64,000 nt of DNA from JANNBN01 sp031385545 (GCA_031385545.1 JANNBN010000130.1:24181-88180), one strand, 5' to 3'. Positions 43,371 through 52,541 are shown, counted from the first letter of the stretch. Program-made: numbers and translations. The notes: generated by a model not told the origin, from the sequence alone.

Positions 43371-43606
43371 GGATGCGACTCACGTCGGAGTGTGCAATCC
43401 AGAAGTCGTCGAGCGCGCTGTTGACCACCACCGCGCCCACGGTCGGGTCACCCGCAGGCCCGTGCACCCACCCGGTTCAGCTCCGCAAGCATCTGCCCAT
43501 CGAACAGGTTGAACGGCGCCCGGTCGATGGTGATCGTCGCCACCCGCCCCGTCCGGTCCACCCGAAGCAACTGAAGCTCGTCGAACCGATCCACTGGTTC
43601 AGCCAT
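43371..43606 (-). pseudogene. remnant of an enoyl-CoA hydratase gene
   Basis: The ATG at 43606 opens a crotonase N-terminus (DELQLLRVDRTGRVATITID, then APFNLFDGQMLAELNRVG) that stops after 52 codons at 43448. In another frame immediately after, GDPTVGAVVVNSALDDFWIAHSDVSRI continues the same fold (normally DPxVRVVVLTGAGDxFxAHADxSxI). A frameshift and small deletion near 43455, plus loss of the rest of the gene beyond 43371, make this a decaying fragment of about 75 codons out of about 260. The 265 bases between it and MoxR (43106-43370) contain no convincing gene. Confidence 0.75.
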
Positions 43607-43677
43607 GCCCCGCAGAATAGAACAGTGCCCCGATTGGAGGCACGGGCGAGATTGCAAGCTCACCTGCCGCTGCCGCG

Positions 43678-44181
43678 CTACAAGGCCCGCAGATCAAATG
43701 ACCGCCCGCGCTTGCTCTGTGCACATAGCAGCCTCACGCATTCCTCACTCTTCGAACTACCCAATCCCCACGCCTTCGGACCACTGTCCAGCGTGAGGAG
43801 CACCGAACGCAGAACGTACGCGTCCGTGGTGAACTGAACCCATGTGTTCGTGGCAGCTGAAACACTCAGCAGAATGGCCGGTCCGCGCCTCCATGGGAAG
43901 AGGCCGAAGAAAGCGCACCTCACGGGTTCGTAAGAATTCGACTGCATCACCACGACAACAGGAAACAAGCAAATACGGATGACCACCGTAGCGACCGGAA
44001 CCACTGCGGCAGCCACGATGAGTCGCAAATAGACACCGGATTGTTGCTGTGCGATCAGGAACCCACCGATTCCAAGCGGGAGAACGGACCCCGAGAGAAT
44101 GACCGTCCGGAAGATTCCAAAACTCCAGATCCCTACCTGCGTTGTTCGGCGAGAATTGTCGCCCCTTGATCGACCGGCCAC
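43678..44181 (-). CDS. hypothetical membrane protein
   Basis: 167 residues, unrecognised. Two adjacent transmembrane helices (TVILSGSVLPLGIGGFLIA and LIVAAAVVPVATVVIRICLFP) are followed by a soluble part with VVVVMQSNSYEPVRCAFFGLFPWRRG. This layout resembles small membrane proteins with a PH-like domain (bPH), but the similarity is weak. The start is GTG 44181. GC content is lower here than in neighbouring operons, and the gene lies between a pseudogene and an HNH gene, so it may be recently acquired. It could also be non-functional. Confidence 0.45.
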   Translation of the reverse strand: MAGRSRGDNSRRTTQVGIWSFGIFRTVILSGSVLPLGIGGFLIAQQQSGVYLRLIVAAAVVPVATVVIRICLFPVVVVMQSNSYEPVRCAFFGLFPWRRGPAILLSVSAATNTWVQFTTDAYVLRSVLLTLDSGPKAWGLGSSKSEECVRLLCAQSKRGRSFDLRAL

Positions 44182-44534
44182 AGTTCATTCCTCATCGGGT
44201 TCGAACAGATAGGTCAACCGTTCACGTGGGTCCACCACTTTCCGGGCGCAGTCTGGTTTGTGGCAGCATCTTTACGTCGCGATTAGCTGATCCCTGTCCG
44301 CCAGGGTGGGGGGTCCGCTCACGAGCAATGAGTGAGAACGACTGAGGATTCAGGCCTCCAGCGAACTCAACCTGTGGCGATGTCCGATTTGGCCAGCAGC
44401 CGCAGCGGCAAAACAGAATCTCAGCCTGGTCACCGAAGCCGAAAAATTGGCCGTTGGCGCAGTCGGTTTGAAGAAGTTTTCGAATTCCTTTGGCGGCCCC
44501 GATTTCTGTCATACCCCCCGGGCAAGATGTACCC
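44182..44534. other. divergent intergenic stretch of lower GC
   Basis: About 350 bases between the membrane protein gene and the HNH gene. No tRNA, repeat or convincing small gene is seen. It has lower GC than the rest of the window and lies in the patchy 43.1-48.0 kb region. Confidence 0.4.
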
Positions 44535-45941
44535 ATGGAGCACACGGCGCTGAGCGAGTTTTCGAGGGGTGCATCGTCCAGCGCGCCCGAAACTCCGATC
44601 GACCTCGCGACGCGCAAGCCACCTGCGTCCCCAACCACTCCGAACCATTCCCAGGTCCTCTCTGGTTGGGAGGCAATCCGTATGCACACCGACGATGTCT
44701 CCGAATGGATACCTGTCCATGCCCGCGAAGGGCTTGCGTGTCTGGAACGTTTGCAGCGCCGCATTGCTGCGATGCAAGCAGCATTGCTGTGCCGAATCGG
44801 CTTGGACCGTGACTCGGCGGCAGGCGTAACACGCGTCACCGGTGCATCAGGTCGAGCCGCGCGTGAGTTGGTGGGTTTGGCGCAGACCGTCGGCGCTGTT
44901 CCCGAAGCCGGGAAGATGCTGGAACGTTGCGAAGTGTCCGCATCGCAAGTTCGGTCGGTGTCCGGTCTTCCCCCGAGCGACGCTCGTCAGTTGTTGGAGA
45001 CCGCGCCGTCCATGAACGACGACGACTTTGCGGCTCGGGTCAACCGATTCAAGGTCGACACGCACGGCCCGTCTCGGCGCGCTCGCCAGCGCGCAATGCG
45101 CTCCGTCACGTTCTTTGCCGCCAACGAGGGATGCATAGGTATGCGCGCTGTGCTTCCCACCCTGGAAGGCGAGGAGTTACGCGGCCGACTCCGAGCCCTG
45201 TGCGACGCTCAATGGAGGGCCGACCATCCGGTCCGATCCAAACAAGTCGGCACCGGCTCCATCGAAACTCAGGCTCAACGCATGGCCGACGGACTCATGT
45301 TGCTCGCCCGTGGACTAGCCGCGGACACACTGAGCCGGCCTCCAGCACCGTCAGCCGGTGAGGCGTCCAATGGCCCAGCATCTGGACCGGACCACAGTGG
45401 ACGCCGTTCGGCACACTCGGCTTCGCAGGCGAATTCAGTTCAAGCATCTCGCGCAGCCGTGCCTGCGCCCGGCTACAGAGACCAGGGCCATTCCCCTCCA
45501 CCTGGGTTCGGCCGACCGGCAGTTATCGTCACCATCGACGCAGCAACCCTTGCCGCCACCATCCAACCCAACATACCAATCGGTCTCGAAGAGGCGCTCG
45601 ACGTGTTGGCACGGGCAGATGTCTACTCGGCAATCACCAACGGCATGCAGCCGGCTCAGCTCCAGTTCGGCCGCAACAGGCGGGTGGCATCGGCCTTGCA
45701 ACGCCTGGCCTTGAGCGTGCTCCAACCAACTTGTGTCACCAACGGCTGCGAAGTTCCCGCAGTGGATTGCCATGTGCACCATCGCGTCGAGTTCGAAGCA
45801 GGCGGCACGACCGACCTCCACAACTTTGAGCACCGATGTTCGCGTTGCCACCGACACCGCCACCTGGTGACGCGTGCCGGACAACCCCACCGTGCAGTTC
45901 GCAAATCGGGACGCGAGCCACCCCAGCGATCGGCGAGCTGA
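44535..45941 (+). CDS. HNH endonuclease-domain protein of the 13E12 (DUF222) family
   Basis: 468 residues. The N-terminal helical DUF222 region (EGLACLERLQRRIAAMQAALL, TGASGRAARELVGLAQTVGAVP) is followed by a variable Ser/Pro-rich middle and a C-terminal HNH nuclease domain. That domain has CVTNGCEVPAVDCHVHHRVEF, GGTTDLHNFEHRC and SRCHRHRH (the H-H, N and C-x-x-C-H positions). Such genes exist in many copies in actinobacterial genomes and behave like selfish or intron-type homing units, without proven biological role. ATG 44535 begins MEHTALSEF. It is isolated, with no operon partners. Confidence 0.85.
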   Translation: MEHTALSEFSRGASSSAPETPIDLATRKPPASPTTPNHSQVLSGWEAIRMHTDDVSEWIPVHAREGLACLERLQRRIAAMQAALLCRIGLDRDSAAGVTRVTGASGRAARELVGLAQTVGAVPEAGKMLERCEVSASQVRSVSGLPPSDARQLLETAPSMNDDDFAARVNRFKVDTHGPSRRARQRAMRSVTFFAANEGCIGMRAVLPTLEGEELRGRLRALCDAQWRADHPVRSKQVGTGSIETQAQRMADGLMLLARGLAADTLSRPPAPSAGEASNGPASGPDHSGRRSAHSASQANSVQASRAAVPAPGYRDQGHSPPPGFGRPAVIVTIDAATLAATIQPNIPIGLEEALDVLARADVYSAITNGMQPAQLQFGRNRRVASALQRLALSVLQPTCVTNGCEVPAVDCHVHHRVEFEAGGTTDLHNFEHRCSRCHRHRHLVTRAGQPHRAVRKSGREPPQRSAS

Positions 45942-46085
45942 TGCACAGGTCGGACAAGCCCTGGCTCGCACGGCCCGCTTCAGACAGCCCTGACCCCCGC
46001 CTGACACCGGCCGAGCGACGCGCACCTTGCCGTCGGCGTAACGCGCACGACGCAATCGGACTCGAACAACCACCGCCGTCGGCGT

Positions 46086-47558
46086 TTACGAAGCCTTTGC
46101 TGCGGCCATCACGGCGAGGAACTCGTCGCGGTCCGGCCCCAGTTTCGTCGCTGGGGGGCGCTGGTCCTTCTGGGCATGTGCGGTCATGGATGCGGTGACA
46201 ACCTTCGCATCGGCCATCAGCGCAGACGGAGCGTCGAGCATGTTGAACGCTCGGAAGAATGCCCGGAACACATCGGCGTCGACGCGGGTCGCAGGAATTA
46301 ATCCGTTCAGGATGAAGTCCCGTGTCGCGGCCGCCATGGCGTCAGGCTCGGTGCCGTCGTGGCGGGCAGTGTTCAGCTTGATGCGGTCGGCGTCCTGGCG
46401 CACGGCAAGTTGGTAGTGCGGCTTCAGTTCAGCCTGCACCGCCGCGTCCATCGCAATGGCCACCGCAACACGGTTGCGCCCATGCTCCAGCAACGCGTTG
46501 GACAGGGCATCGGCTGCGATGCCTGCACTCGAACATCCCTTGCCGTACCACGGGTTGGTGGCGACAGCCGCGTCGCCGATCACGACGAGCCCCGTGGCGA
46601 CCGGTTGCCCATCCACCACGAACCGGCGGATTCGATTCCGCAGACGCGCCATCGTTTCGACCCCGGTGATCGGCTCCGCCAGTCCTTCGGTGGTCCATGG
46701 TGCGAGCGGGGTCAACGTGCGAATCGCCGCTTCCCACGCGTGCTCGTCTCGTATCGCCATCAGTTCACGATCGTTTGTCGGCACGCCGAACGTGATCGAG
46801 AACGTCGCGTTGTCGCCGTAGAAGCCTGCGAACGCAACGTACCCGAGGTCGCCGCCGGCCCCTTCCTTGGTCAGCAGCGGCAATTCACGCCCTTCGCTCA
46901 GCCGATAGAAGCGCGAGAGATAGATGATCCCCGCGTCGCTCTCTTCCTCGACGGGCTGCACGGCACCGCCGAGTGCGCTGATCCACTGCAGCACCGGCGA
47001 GTTACGGCCGCCGCCGACCACAACAAGGTCAGCCTCGAGCGAGGTGCCATCCTCCAACGTCACCCCTCGGACATCGGTGCCGTCAGCCAGCAGGCCGGCC
47101 ACACCGACGCCGCCGCGCCACACCACACCCGGTTCGGCAATGACAGCCGTGCGCAGCACCCACTCGATGGTGAGACGGCGGCAACACAGCAGCACCAGGT
47201 CGTCGTCGCCTGGCCTGGGTTCGCGGTCGGTGATCTCGGGCGGGAGAATCCGCTCGACGCTGAGCTCGGTCGCGCCCTGCTGCAGCAAGGCAGCAAGTAC
47301 GTCGGGAGCGCGTTCACGCAGGATGCGACGCAACCGGGCAAGGAGCGCATGCGACTGACGGGCATGAGACGCACCGCGACGATCCCAGTTGTCGAACGCC
47401 TCGTCGGCAGTTGCGGGCACATCGGTGTCGTCGCGTTCGAGCACGGTGACGCGATGACCGTCTCGGGCAAGCATCAGCGCTGCGAGCAGCCCAGCCATGC
47501 CACCGCCGACGATGGCGATGTCCTGCGGGTCGTCGGCTCGTCGATTCACGTGGCTCAT
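46086..47558 (-). CDS. FAD-dependent oxidoreductase (monooxygenase/halogenase-like)
   Basis: 490 residues. It has the dinucleotide-binding start IAIVGGGMAGLLAALMLARD with VTVLERD (ADP-ribose binding Glu), LRTAVIAEPGVVWRGGVGV (middle), and the FAD ribityl motif GLVVIGDAAVATNPWYGKGCSSAG. The layout is that of the PHBH/halogenase/geranylgeranyl-reductase group of flavoproteins. The substrate is unknown. ATG 47558 overlaps the stop of the upstream hydrolase remnant by 4 bases, so it was once, or still is, coupled to it. It converges with the HNH gene over 144 bases. Confidence 0.82.
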   Translation of the reverse strand: MSHVNRRADDPQDIAIVGGGMAGLLAALMLARDGHRVTVLERDDTDVPATADEAFDNWDRRGASHARQSHALLARLRRILRERAPDVLAALLQQGATELSVERILPPEITDREPRPGDDDLVLLCCRRLTIEWVLRTAVIAEPGVVWRGGVGVAGLLADGTDVRGVTLEDGTSLEADLVVVGGGRNSPVLQWISALGGAVQPVEEESDAGIIYLSRFYRLSEGRELPLLTKEGAGGDLGYVAFAGFYGDNATFSITFGVPTNDRELMAIRDEHAWEAAIRTLTPLAPWTTEGLAEPITGVETMARLRNRIRRFVVDGQPVATGLVVIGDAAVATNPWYGKGCSSAGIAADALSNALLEHGRNRVAVAIAMDAAVQAELKPHYQLAVRQDADRIKLNTARHDGTEPDAMAAATRDFILNGLIPATRVDADVFRAFFRAFNMLDAPSALMADAKVVTASMTAHAQKDQRPPATKLGPDRDEFLAVMAAAKAS

Positions 47559-48025
47559 CCCCTGCTCAGTTCCAGAGTCCCCAGGAACGCGATCAGCGCG
47601 GTGTTGACCTCGTCAGGACCTTCTTGTTGGGTCCAACGACCGCAGCCTTCGAGGATCAGCGACCGGTGCAGTTTCGGCACGGTCCGAGGGGACGCGGCGA
47701 TGGCCGCGCCGCCACAGATGGTGGGGCCCTCGCGGTCGCCGCCGATGAACAGCGACGGCACATCGATCTTCGCGCCGCGGAACGCAGGGAGGTCCTCCCA
47801 GTCACGGTCGACGTTTCGGTATCGGTTCAGCGGGCCACGCAGCCCTAAATGCTCGAATTCGTTCGTGTACATATCAAGATCGGCATCGGTCAGCCATACC
47901 GGCATCGGGTCCGGCCGACGGAACCGATCCTTCATCTGTGCACCCTGCGGAATGGTTGCAATGCTTCCAGACGGGTCCGGCGGCGGTGCATCGCCTGAGC
48001 CGCTGAACATGAACCCCAGCACCAT
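47555..48025 (-). pseudogene. truncated epoxide hydrolase-type alpha/beta hydrolase
   Basis: A 156-residue reading frame corresponding only to the C-terminal half of an epoxide hydrolase: WLTDADLDMYTNEFEHLGLRGPLNRYRNVDRDWE is the cap/C-terminal region and VPSLFIGGDREGP carries the acid-loop. The nucleophile half is absent. The catalytic His normally in GCGHWTQQE is replaced by Arg (GCGRWTQQEGP). It follows the amidohydrolase gene after 20 bases and is coupled to the oxidoreductase. Upstream in-frame codons do not recreate the missing half. I read it as a non-functional remnant, though translation may persist. Confidence 0.7.
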
Positions 48026-48045
48026 GCGGTAGTCCTCGGCCGCTG

Positions 48046-49728
48046 TCAGCGGGTGACGATCTGACCGGCGCGGGCACCAGCGACGTACCCGGCTTCGGCG
48101 GTCCAGGTGACTTCGCCGTTCACGATCACGGTGTCGATGCCCTCCTGACGGCGGATCCAGCGGATGCCATCACCTGGGAAATCGTCGGAGGCAATCTCGG
48201 GGCCGCGACCTATGCGGTCTGCATCGAACACCACCACATCGGCTGCATAGCCAGGCGCAAGAAGCCCCCGGTTCTTCAGTCCCCATATGGTCGCCGGGTC
48301 AAGGGTGATCTTCTTGACGGCGGCCTCGATGCTCAGCGACTGAGTGCCCCGCACGAACTCGGAGAACAGGAAGCCGGTGTCGCCGAACGTGGAGAACGAA
48401 CCGACGTGGGCACCACCATCGGACGCACCCACATGCACCAGCGGATCTGCCAGCAGCGCACCGACCTCGGCGGAGTTGTTGTGGCCGACCGACACCCGAA
48501 TGAACCATGTGCCCAATTCTTCGTCGAGCGCGAGATCGACGACGGTATCGCCGTAGGTGCCACCAGCTTCACGGCTGATGTCATCGATGGTCCGGCCGAC
48601 CAGGTGACGGTTCCGTTCGTGCACCACGTCGCGCACGACAAACGCACCGGCGCCAAGACCGCCGTTGGGTCGCTTGGCCAGAGCATTCATCTCGTCGACC
48701 AGCAATTTGCGGCGATCGATCACCGCAGCCAGCTTCTCGGCATGGCCGTTGATGGAGGCAACCTTCCACCACGACGGCATCGTCAGCAGCATCAGACTGC
48801 GCTGGTCCAGTGTGAAGCTGATGTCGATCGGGCGGGTCTGTACTTGCGGCCACACGGCGGCTCCGCTGGCACGGGCGTTTGCGACCGCGGTCATCACGTT
48901 TTCCACACCGGAGCGGTTGGCCTCGGTCACGAACAGCGGCGACAGCGTGGTGGTGATGCTGTGCCGCAACGACAGCTCCGAGAGCTGCTCCACCCTGGCA
49001 ACGGTGAGATCGGCATCGAAGAACTCGTGCACGATCTGCAGCACCCGATCACGTTCGCCCAGGACCGCTGCCAGCGCATCGAGCTCTGCTGGCCCGGCCC
49101 ACCGGCTGGGCACCGGACGATACGTCTCGTCGATGTCCACGAAGCTTGTCGACATGCCAACGGCTCCGGCGTCGAGACACACGCGCAGGAGATCTGCCAT
49201 CGCAGTGATCTCGCCGGGTGTGGCCACCCGCTGTTGTGCGTCCTCGCCCATCACGTACATGCGCAGCACCGAGTGCCCGACCAAGGGGGCGACATTGAGC
49301 GCGATGTTGCCAGTCAGCGCGTCCAGCCAACCGCCGAAGCTTTCGCCCCAGCGCCAGTCGACTCCTGCTGCGAACGCGGCCTCGGGCATTTCCTCGATCA
49401 GACGGAACATGCGGCTGAAGGCATCACGCTGATCGGTTCGCAGCGGCGCGAGCGACAGCGAACAGTTGCCGGGGACAACGGTGGTGACACCGTGCTCGAT
49501 GGCCGGGAACGCATACGGGTCGAAGCAGAGCTGCGCGTCATAGTGCGTGTGCGGGTCGATGAAACCGGGGGCGACGACCTTGCCCGACGCATCGATCTCC
49601 CGACGACCCTCGGCGGCGCGCCCACCGGCGGACACCACCTTGCCATCGAAGATGGACACGTCGCCGCGCCGCCCGGGAAGACCCGAGCCGTCGATGATCA
49701 GGCCGTTACGGATGACGAGATCGAGCAT
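48046..49728 (-). CDS. amidohydrolase family protein (N-acyl-D-amino-acid deacylase-like)
   Basis: 560 residues. It starts MLDLVIRNGLIIDGSGLPG, has the metal motif GFIDPHTHYDAQLCFDP, TTVVPGNCSLSLAP, and the later metal Asp in VGASDGGAHVGSF. The C-terminal beta-domain has NRGLLAPGYAADVVVFDAD. The pattern (HTHYDAQ, GNCSxSLAP, SDGGAH) is that of the D-aminoacylase/N-acyl-D-amino-acid deacylase group of the amidohydrolase superfamily, but many members act on other amides. It is upstream of the hydrolase remnant and FAD enzyme and could belong to the same catabolic cluster. ATG 49728 lies within the end of the small upstream gene. Confidence 0.88.
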   Translation of the reverse strand: MLDLVIRNGLIIDGSGLPGRRGDVSIFDGKVVSAGGRAAEGRREIDASGKVVAPGFIDPHTHYDAQLCFDPYAFPAIEHGVTTVVPGNCSLSLAPLRTDQRDAFSRMFRLIEEMPEAAFAAGVDWRWGESFGGWLDALTGNIALNVAPLVGHSVLRMYVMGEDAQQRVATPGEITAMADLLRVCLDAGAVGMSTSFVDIDETYRPVPSRWAGPAELDALAAVLGERDRVLQIVHEFFDADLTVARVEQLSELSLRHSITTTLSPLFVTEANRSGVENVMTAVANARASGAAVWPQVQTRPIDISFTLDQRSLMLLTMPSWWKVASINGHAEKLAAVIDRRKLLVDEMNALAKRPNGGLGAGAFVVRDVVHERNRHLVGRTIDDISREAGGTYGDTVVDLALDEELGTWFIRVSVGHNNSAEVGALLADPLVHVGASDGGAHVGSFSTFGDTGFLFSEFVRGTQSLSIEAAVKKITLDPATIWGLKNRGLLAPGYAADVVVFDADRIGRGPEIASDDFPGDGIRWIRRQEGIDTVIVNGEVTWTAEAGYVAGARAGQIVTR

Positions 49729-49997
49729 TGTTCCTCCACTGTGGTTGCTGTTGTCGAACCCTGGTATCGAAGGTGTTGCAGGTGTTGGAGTTCAAACGCC
49801 GGGAGAACAACGCTCCACGGTTGCCCCACGAGCTCCTCGAGTGAGCTGATCCCTGCACGGTCCAGCGATGTGGTGCATGCCTCCTCGTCGAGCGAAATCG
49901 TGGTTGTGCCACCGTTGTCGTAGGTGAGCACCACTTCGATCTCGGCGCGGCCGTCATGTCCTCCGACGATGGCGGCGCTGCTGATGATCGCGGTCAT
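49698..49997 (-). CDS. small hypothetical protein overlapping the amidohydrolase start
   Basis: 99 residues, unrecognised. The first 65 residues read like a compact beta-rich domain (AEIEVVLTYDNGGTTTISLDEEACTTS, SLEELVGQPWSVVLPA). The rest is low-complexity. The ATG at 49997 is plausible and the end overlaps the amidohydrolase start by 31 bases, which suggests cotranscription. It has no signal or membrane segment. Confidence 0.55.
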   Translation of the reverse strand: MTAIISSAAIVGGHDGRAEIEVVLTYDNGGTTTISLDEEACTTSLDRAGISSLEELVGQPWSVVLPAFELQHLQHLRYQGSTTATTVEEQCSISSSVTA

Positions 49998-50021
49998 TTC
50001 AGACGTGTCACTTCAGACGTG

Positions 50022-50231
50022 TCATTCGGGCCGACGGGCCGACGGTGGCTCGGTGAACACAATGTCGCTCGCTAGCAGACCGACGGAGCGGCCGAGCCCG
50101 GCGCGAGCGGCCAGGTGCAGATTCCACGAGAGAAGCTGCTGATCCGCCCCCTCGACTCCCGGCAGTTCCCTGGCAGCGATGGTCGCCAAGTCGTCCCCGG
50201 GTTGAGCAAACACATAACTCCGGGCGGCCAT
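50022..50231 (-). CDS. small LysM-like protein
   Basis: 69 residues: MAARSYVFAQPGDDLATIA plus ARELPGVEGADQQLLSWNLHLAARAG, which follows the LysM pattern (hydrophobic-x-hydrophobic, GDDLxxIAxRxLPG, N-x-hydrophobic) with a longer insertion, then a short IVFTEPP tail. No signal peptide, so it would be cytoplasmic, as with phage-tail-like or capsule-related LysM microproteins. It may be part of a spore-coat-like or storage-structure system, but that is not shown. ATG 50231. Confidence 0.5.
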   Translation of the reverse strand: MAARSYVFAQPGDDLATIAARELPGVEGADQQLLSWNLHLAARAGLGRSVGLLASDIVFTEPPSARRPE

Positions 50232-50304
50232 GCCCAGCAGCGTAAGACCCGGCAGCGAAAACTACGAAATCGGTCGGGCAGGCAACTTGTGCACTGGCGT
50301 GGTC

Positions 50305-50763
50305 TCAGACCACGGGATTCCACAACTTGCCAACTGCGCCGGCCGCGACATGTGGGTCGTGGCGAACACCGATTTCGTCGCCGACCGGGTCCGTGACACG
50401 AAGGCCGGCTGCAACCCACGCCATCACACCGCCGATCAGGTCAGTGGCCCGCATGAAGCCGAGCGACTGCAACGACACCGCAGCAAGGCTGGAGGAAAAG
50501 CCTTCGTTGCACACCACCACGACGTGCTGTTCGTGCGACGTGATCTGAGCCAGGCAGAGCGGTGCGTCCATCGCCACCCGCCATTCAAGGACCGTCCTCG
50601 GCACATGGACAGAGCCCGGGATGCAACCGTACGCAGCACGGTCGGTCGGCGTACGTGTGTCGAGCACCAGCACCTCGCCGTCGGCCATGAGCTGAGCCAG
50701 CTCATGCACATCGACGCGCACTAACCGGCTGCGGCTGGTTTCCAGCAACTCGGCAAGCGTCAC
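50305..50763 (-). CDS. rhodanese-like sulfurtransferase
   Basis: 152 residues forming a single rhodanese domain: VRVDVHELAQLMADGEVLVLDTRTPTDRAAYGCIPGSVHVPRT with the conserved Asp-Thr-Arg, and the active-site loop VVCNEGFSSSLAA with catalytic Cys. It ends in a 20-residue polar tail. It transfers sulfur from thiosulfate or a persulfide donor to an acceptor; the physiological partner is unknown. The start is GTG 50763. No SD is apparent. It lies 52 bases downstream of the GNAT gene on the same strand. Confidence 0.82.
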   Translation of the reverse strand: MTLAELLETSRSRLVRVDVHELAQLMADGEVLVLDTRTPTDRAAYGCIPGSVHVPRTVLEWRVAMDAPLCLAQITSHEQHVVVVCNEGFSSSLAAVSLQSLGFMRATDLIGGVMAWVAAGLRVTDPVGDEIGVRHDPHVAAGAVGKLWNPVV

Positions 50764-50815
50764 CCGACCAACGTACCGAACGCGCAGTCACTTGGCACGG
50801 GCAAGTAACGAGCTT

Positions 50816-50858
50816 TCAACCGGAACTCAAACCGGAACTCAAACCGGAACTCAACCCG
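50816..50858. repeat. 12-bp tandem repeat at the GNAT gene's 3' end
   Basis: CCGGAACTCAAA is repeated about three times between 50820 and 50857, ending in the stop codon of the acetyltransferase gene. It encodes the (LSSG)3 tail. Confidence 0.85.
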
Positions 50859-51508
50859 AGCAGTTCCCGGCACGCATCCAGGCCGCCGACACGCAGGTCC
50901 ATCGGTGGAGCCGTTTCGGTCCAGCGTTGCCGAGTGAGCAAGTAACGCTGCTGGACTGCGGCTTGCCCACGCCGGAGGTACACGCTCGTTCCGTTCGGCT
51001 CGTATCCGGTAGCCAGCGAGACGTGTTGCGAGGCGGGGTTGTCCGCGAATGCTCCGCTGGTGATTGCGGCGGCACCGAAATGCTCGAATGCGACGCGCAC
51101 AACCACCGCACGCATGAGTCGTCCGATGCCCATTCCCTGGTGCTCCTTTCCGAGCCAAGACCCGGTCTCGACCGTGCGCAACTGCGGGTAGTTGGTGGCG
51201 TGCAGACCCTGCGAGCCGACGATCCGTCCGTCGATCACCACGGCGAAAGCAAGGTCCCATTTGTCCGGCGAGCACTCCGATCGGCAACGCCAGTGGTACT
51301 GCAACGCGCGCCGCTCCAATTCCGGCGACGCAAAGTCTGTCCACGGAACAGCGAACGGCATCGTCTCGGGCGGGTGGATGCCTCTCGCGGCCAGCGACAC
51401 CAACTCGGCCAGGTCGTCGTCGTCCGGAATACGCAGCTCGATCCCCGGCCCGGTGATCCGCAGGCCGAGCAGCGGCCACACTGCCTCGATCAGTTGTAAG
51501 TGTGCCAT
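50816..51508 (-). CDS. GNAT-family N-acetyltransferase
   Basis: 230 residues. It has an N-terminal ITGPGIELRIPDDDDLAELVSLA segment typical of RimJ/L-like enzymes, the central VVIDGRIVGSQGL strand, and the acetyl-CoA loop ETGSWLGKEHQGMGIGRLMRAVV. The last strand is AAITSGAFADNPASQHVSLATGYEPNGTSV. It probably acetylates an amino group on a protein, aminoglycoside or small molecule. The last 12 residues are LSSG repeated three times, encoded by a 12-bp tandem repeat that reaches the stop codon, an unusual added tail. ATG 51508 is preferred; GTG 51526 is in frame. Confidence 0.82.
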   Translation of the reverse strand: MAHLQLIEAVWPLLGLRITGPGIELRIPDDDDLAELVSLAARGIHPPETMPFAVPWTDFASPELERRALQYHWRCRSECSPDKWDLAFAVVIDGRIVGSQGLHATNYPQLRTVETGSWLGKEHQGMGIGRLMRAVVVRVAFEHFGAAAITSGAFADNPASQHVSLATGYEPNGTSVYLRRGQAAVQQRYLLTRQRWTETAPPMDLRVGGLDACRELLGLSSGLSSGLSSG

Positions 51509-51572
51509 CGCCAAGTGTTGCAGCACCGGGTAGTCGAATCACGGTGGATTACGGAAGTTCACCGCTCGGCAT

Positions 51573-52541
51573 CTACAGCCACAGTCGCCGCTTGAAGTTG
51601 CGATACAGCCCGAAGCACAGTGTGACCATCACGCCGAGTACCAGCGGATAGCCGTAACGCCAGCGCAGCTCGGGCATGGTGTCGAAGTTCATGCCGTACA
51701 CCCCGGCGATCATGGTTGGCACAGCGATGATCGCCACCCAGGCCGAGATCTTGCGCATGTCCTCGTTCTGGCGCATCCCGACCTGGGCCACGTTGGCGTG
51801 CAACGCGCTATCGAGCAGCGCGTCGAGCGAACGCAATTGATCAGAGGTACGCAGCACGTGGTCATGTACGTCGCGGAAGTACGCGGCCGATTCGCTGTCG
51901 ATAGGGCCAGGGCTGGCGGCCAGTTCCGACATCGTCGGTTCGAGCGGATCGACCGCCCGACGGAACTCAAGTACTTCGCGCTTCAGCTTGAAGATACGTT
52001 GAGCATGCGCTGCACGCGGAAAGCTGAACACCTCCAGTTCGATCTCGTCGATGTCAACGTTCAGCCCGCGCAACACGGGTGCATAGTCGTCGACCACTGC
52101 GTCCGAGATTGCGTACAGGACAGACGTCGGCCCCCACCGGAGGGATTCGGGATCGGCTTCAATCTTGTGACGGAGAACTGCAAGCCCTCCGACCTGTCCG
52201 TGACGGACCGTGACGATGAAATCGCGCCCGATGAACGCCATGATCTGGCCGACCTCGACCACTTCGTTGGCATCGACGTAACGAGCTGGTTTGAGGACAA
52301 CGAATACCATGTCCCCATACGGTTCGAACTTCGGACGCTGATGCGCGTGGATTGCGTCCTCGACGGCAAGCGGGTGCAGATCAAACACCTCGGCAATATT
52401 GTTGAATTCCGCAGCACTCGGCTCGTACAGCCCCAACCACACGAACCCTCCGCTGGCCCTGGCATCGGCCAACGCCTCGGCAGCATCGGTATAGGAGCCA
52501 TGGCGCGAACCGTTCACATACGAGGCGAAATCGACGACCAT
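51573..52541 (-). CDS. corA: CorA-family magnesium/divalent-cation channel
   Basis: 322 residues. The N-terminal cytoplasmic domain begins FASYVNGSRHGSYTD and contains the long helical stalk region. Two C-terminal transmembrane helices (ISAWVAIIAVPTMIAGVYGMN and YPLVLGVMVTLCFGLYRN) are separated by the signature GMN in VYGMNF, with the EL-type loop shortened to FDTMPELRW. It forms a pentameric channel for Mg2+ or Co2+ uptake in the plasma membrane. Complete, starting at ATG 52541, divergent from the MDR gene across 56 bases. Confidence 0.92.
   Translation of the reverse strand: MVVDFASYVNGSRHGSYTDAAEALADARASGGFVWLGLYEPSAAEFNNIAEVFDLHPLAVEDAIHAHQRPKFEPYGDMVFVVLKPARYVDANEVVEVGQIMAFIGRDFIVTVRHGQVGGLAVLRHKIEADPESLRWGPTSVLYAISDAVVDDYAPVLRGLNVDIDEIELEVFSFPRAAHAQRIFKLKREVLEFRRAVDPLEPTMSELAASPGPIDSESAAYFRDVHDHVLRTSDQLRSLDALLDSALHANVAQVGMRQNEDMRKISAWVAIIAVPTMIAGVYGMNFDTMPELRWRYGYPLVLGVMVTLCFGLYRNFKRRLWL

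Noticed and set aside
44535..45941. Mobile intron or homing element around the HNH protein
   Set aside because: No intron RNA core, integrase, flanking repeats or interrupted host gene could be seen; it is kept as a plain 13E12-type gene.
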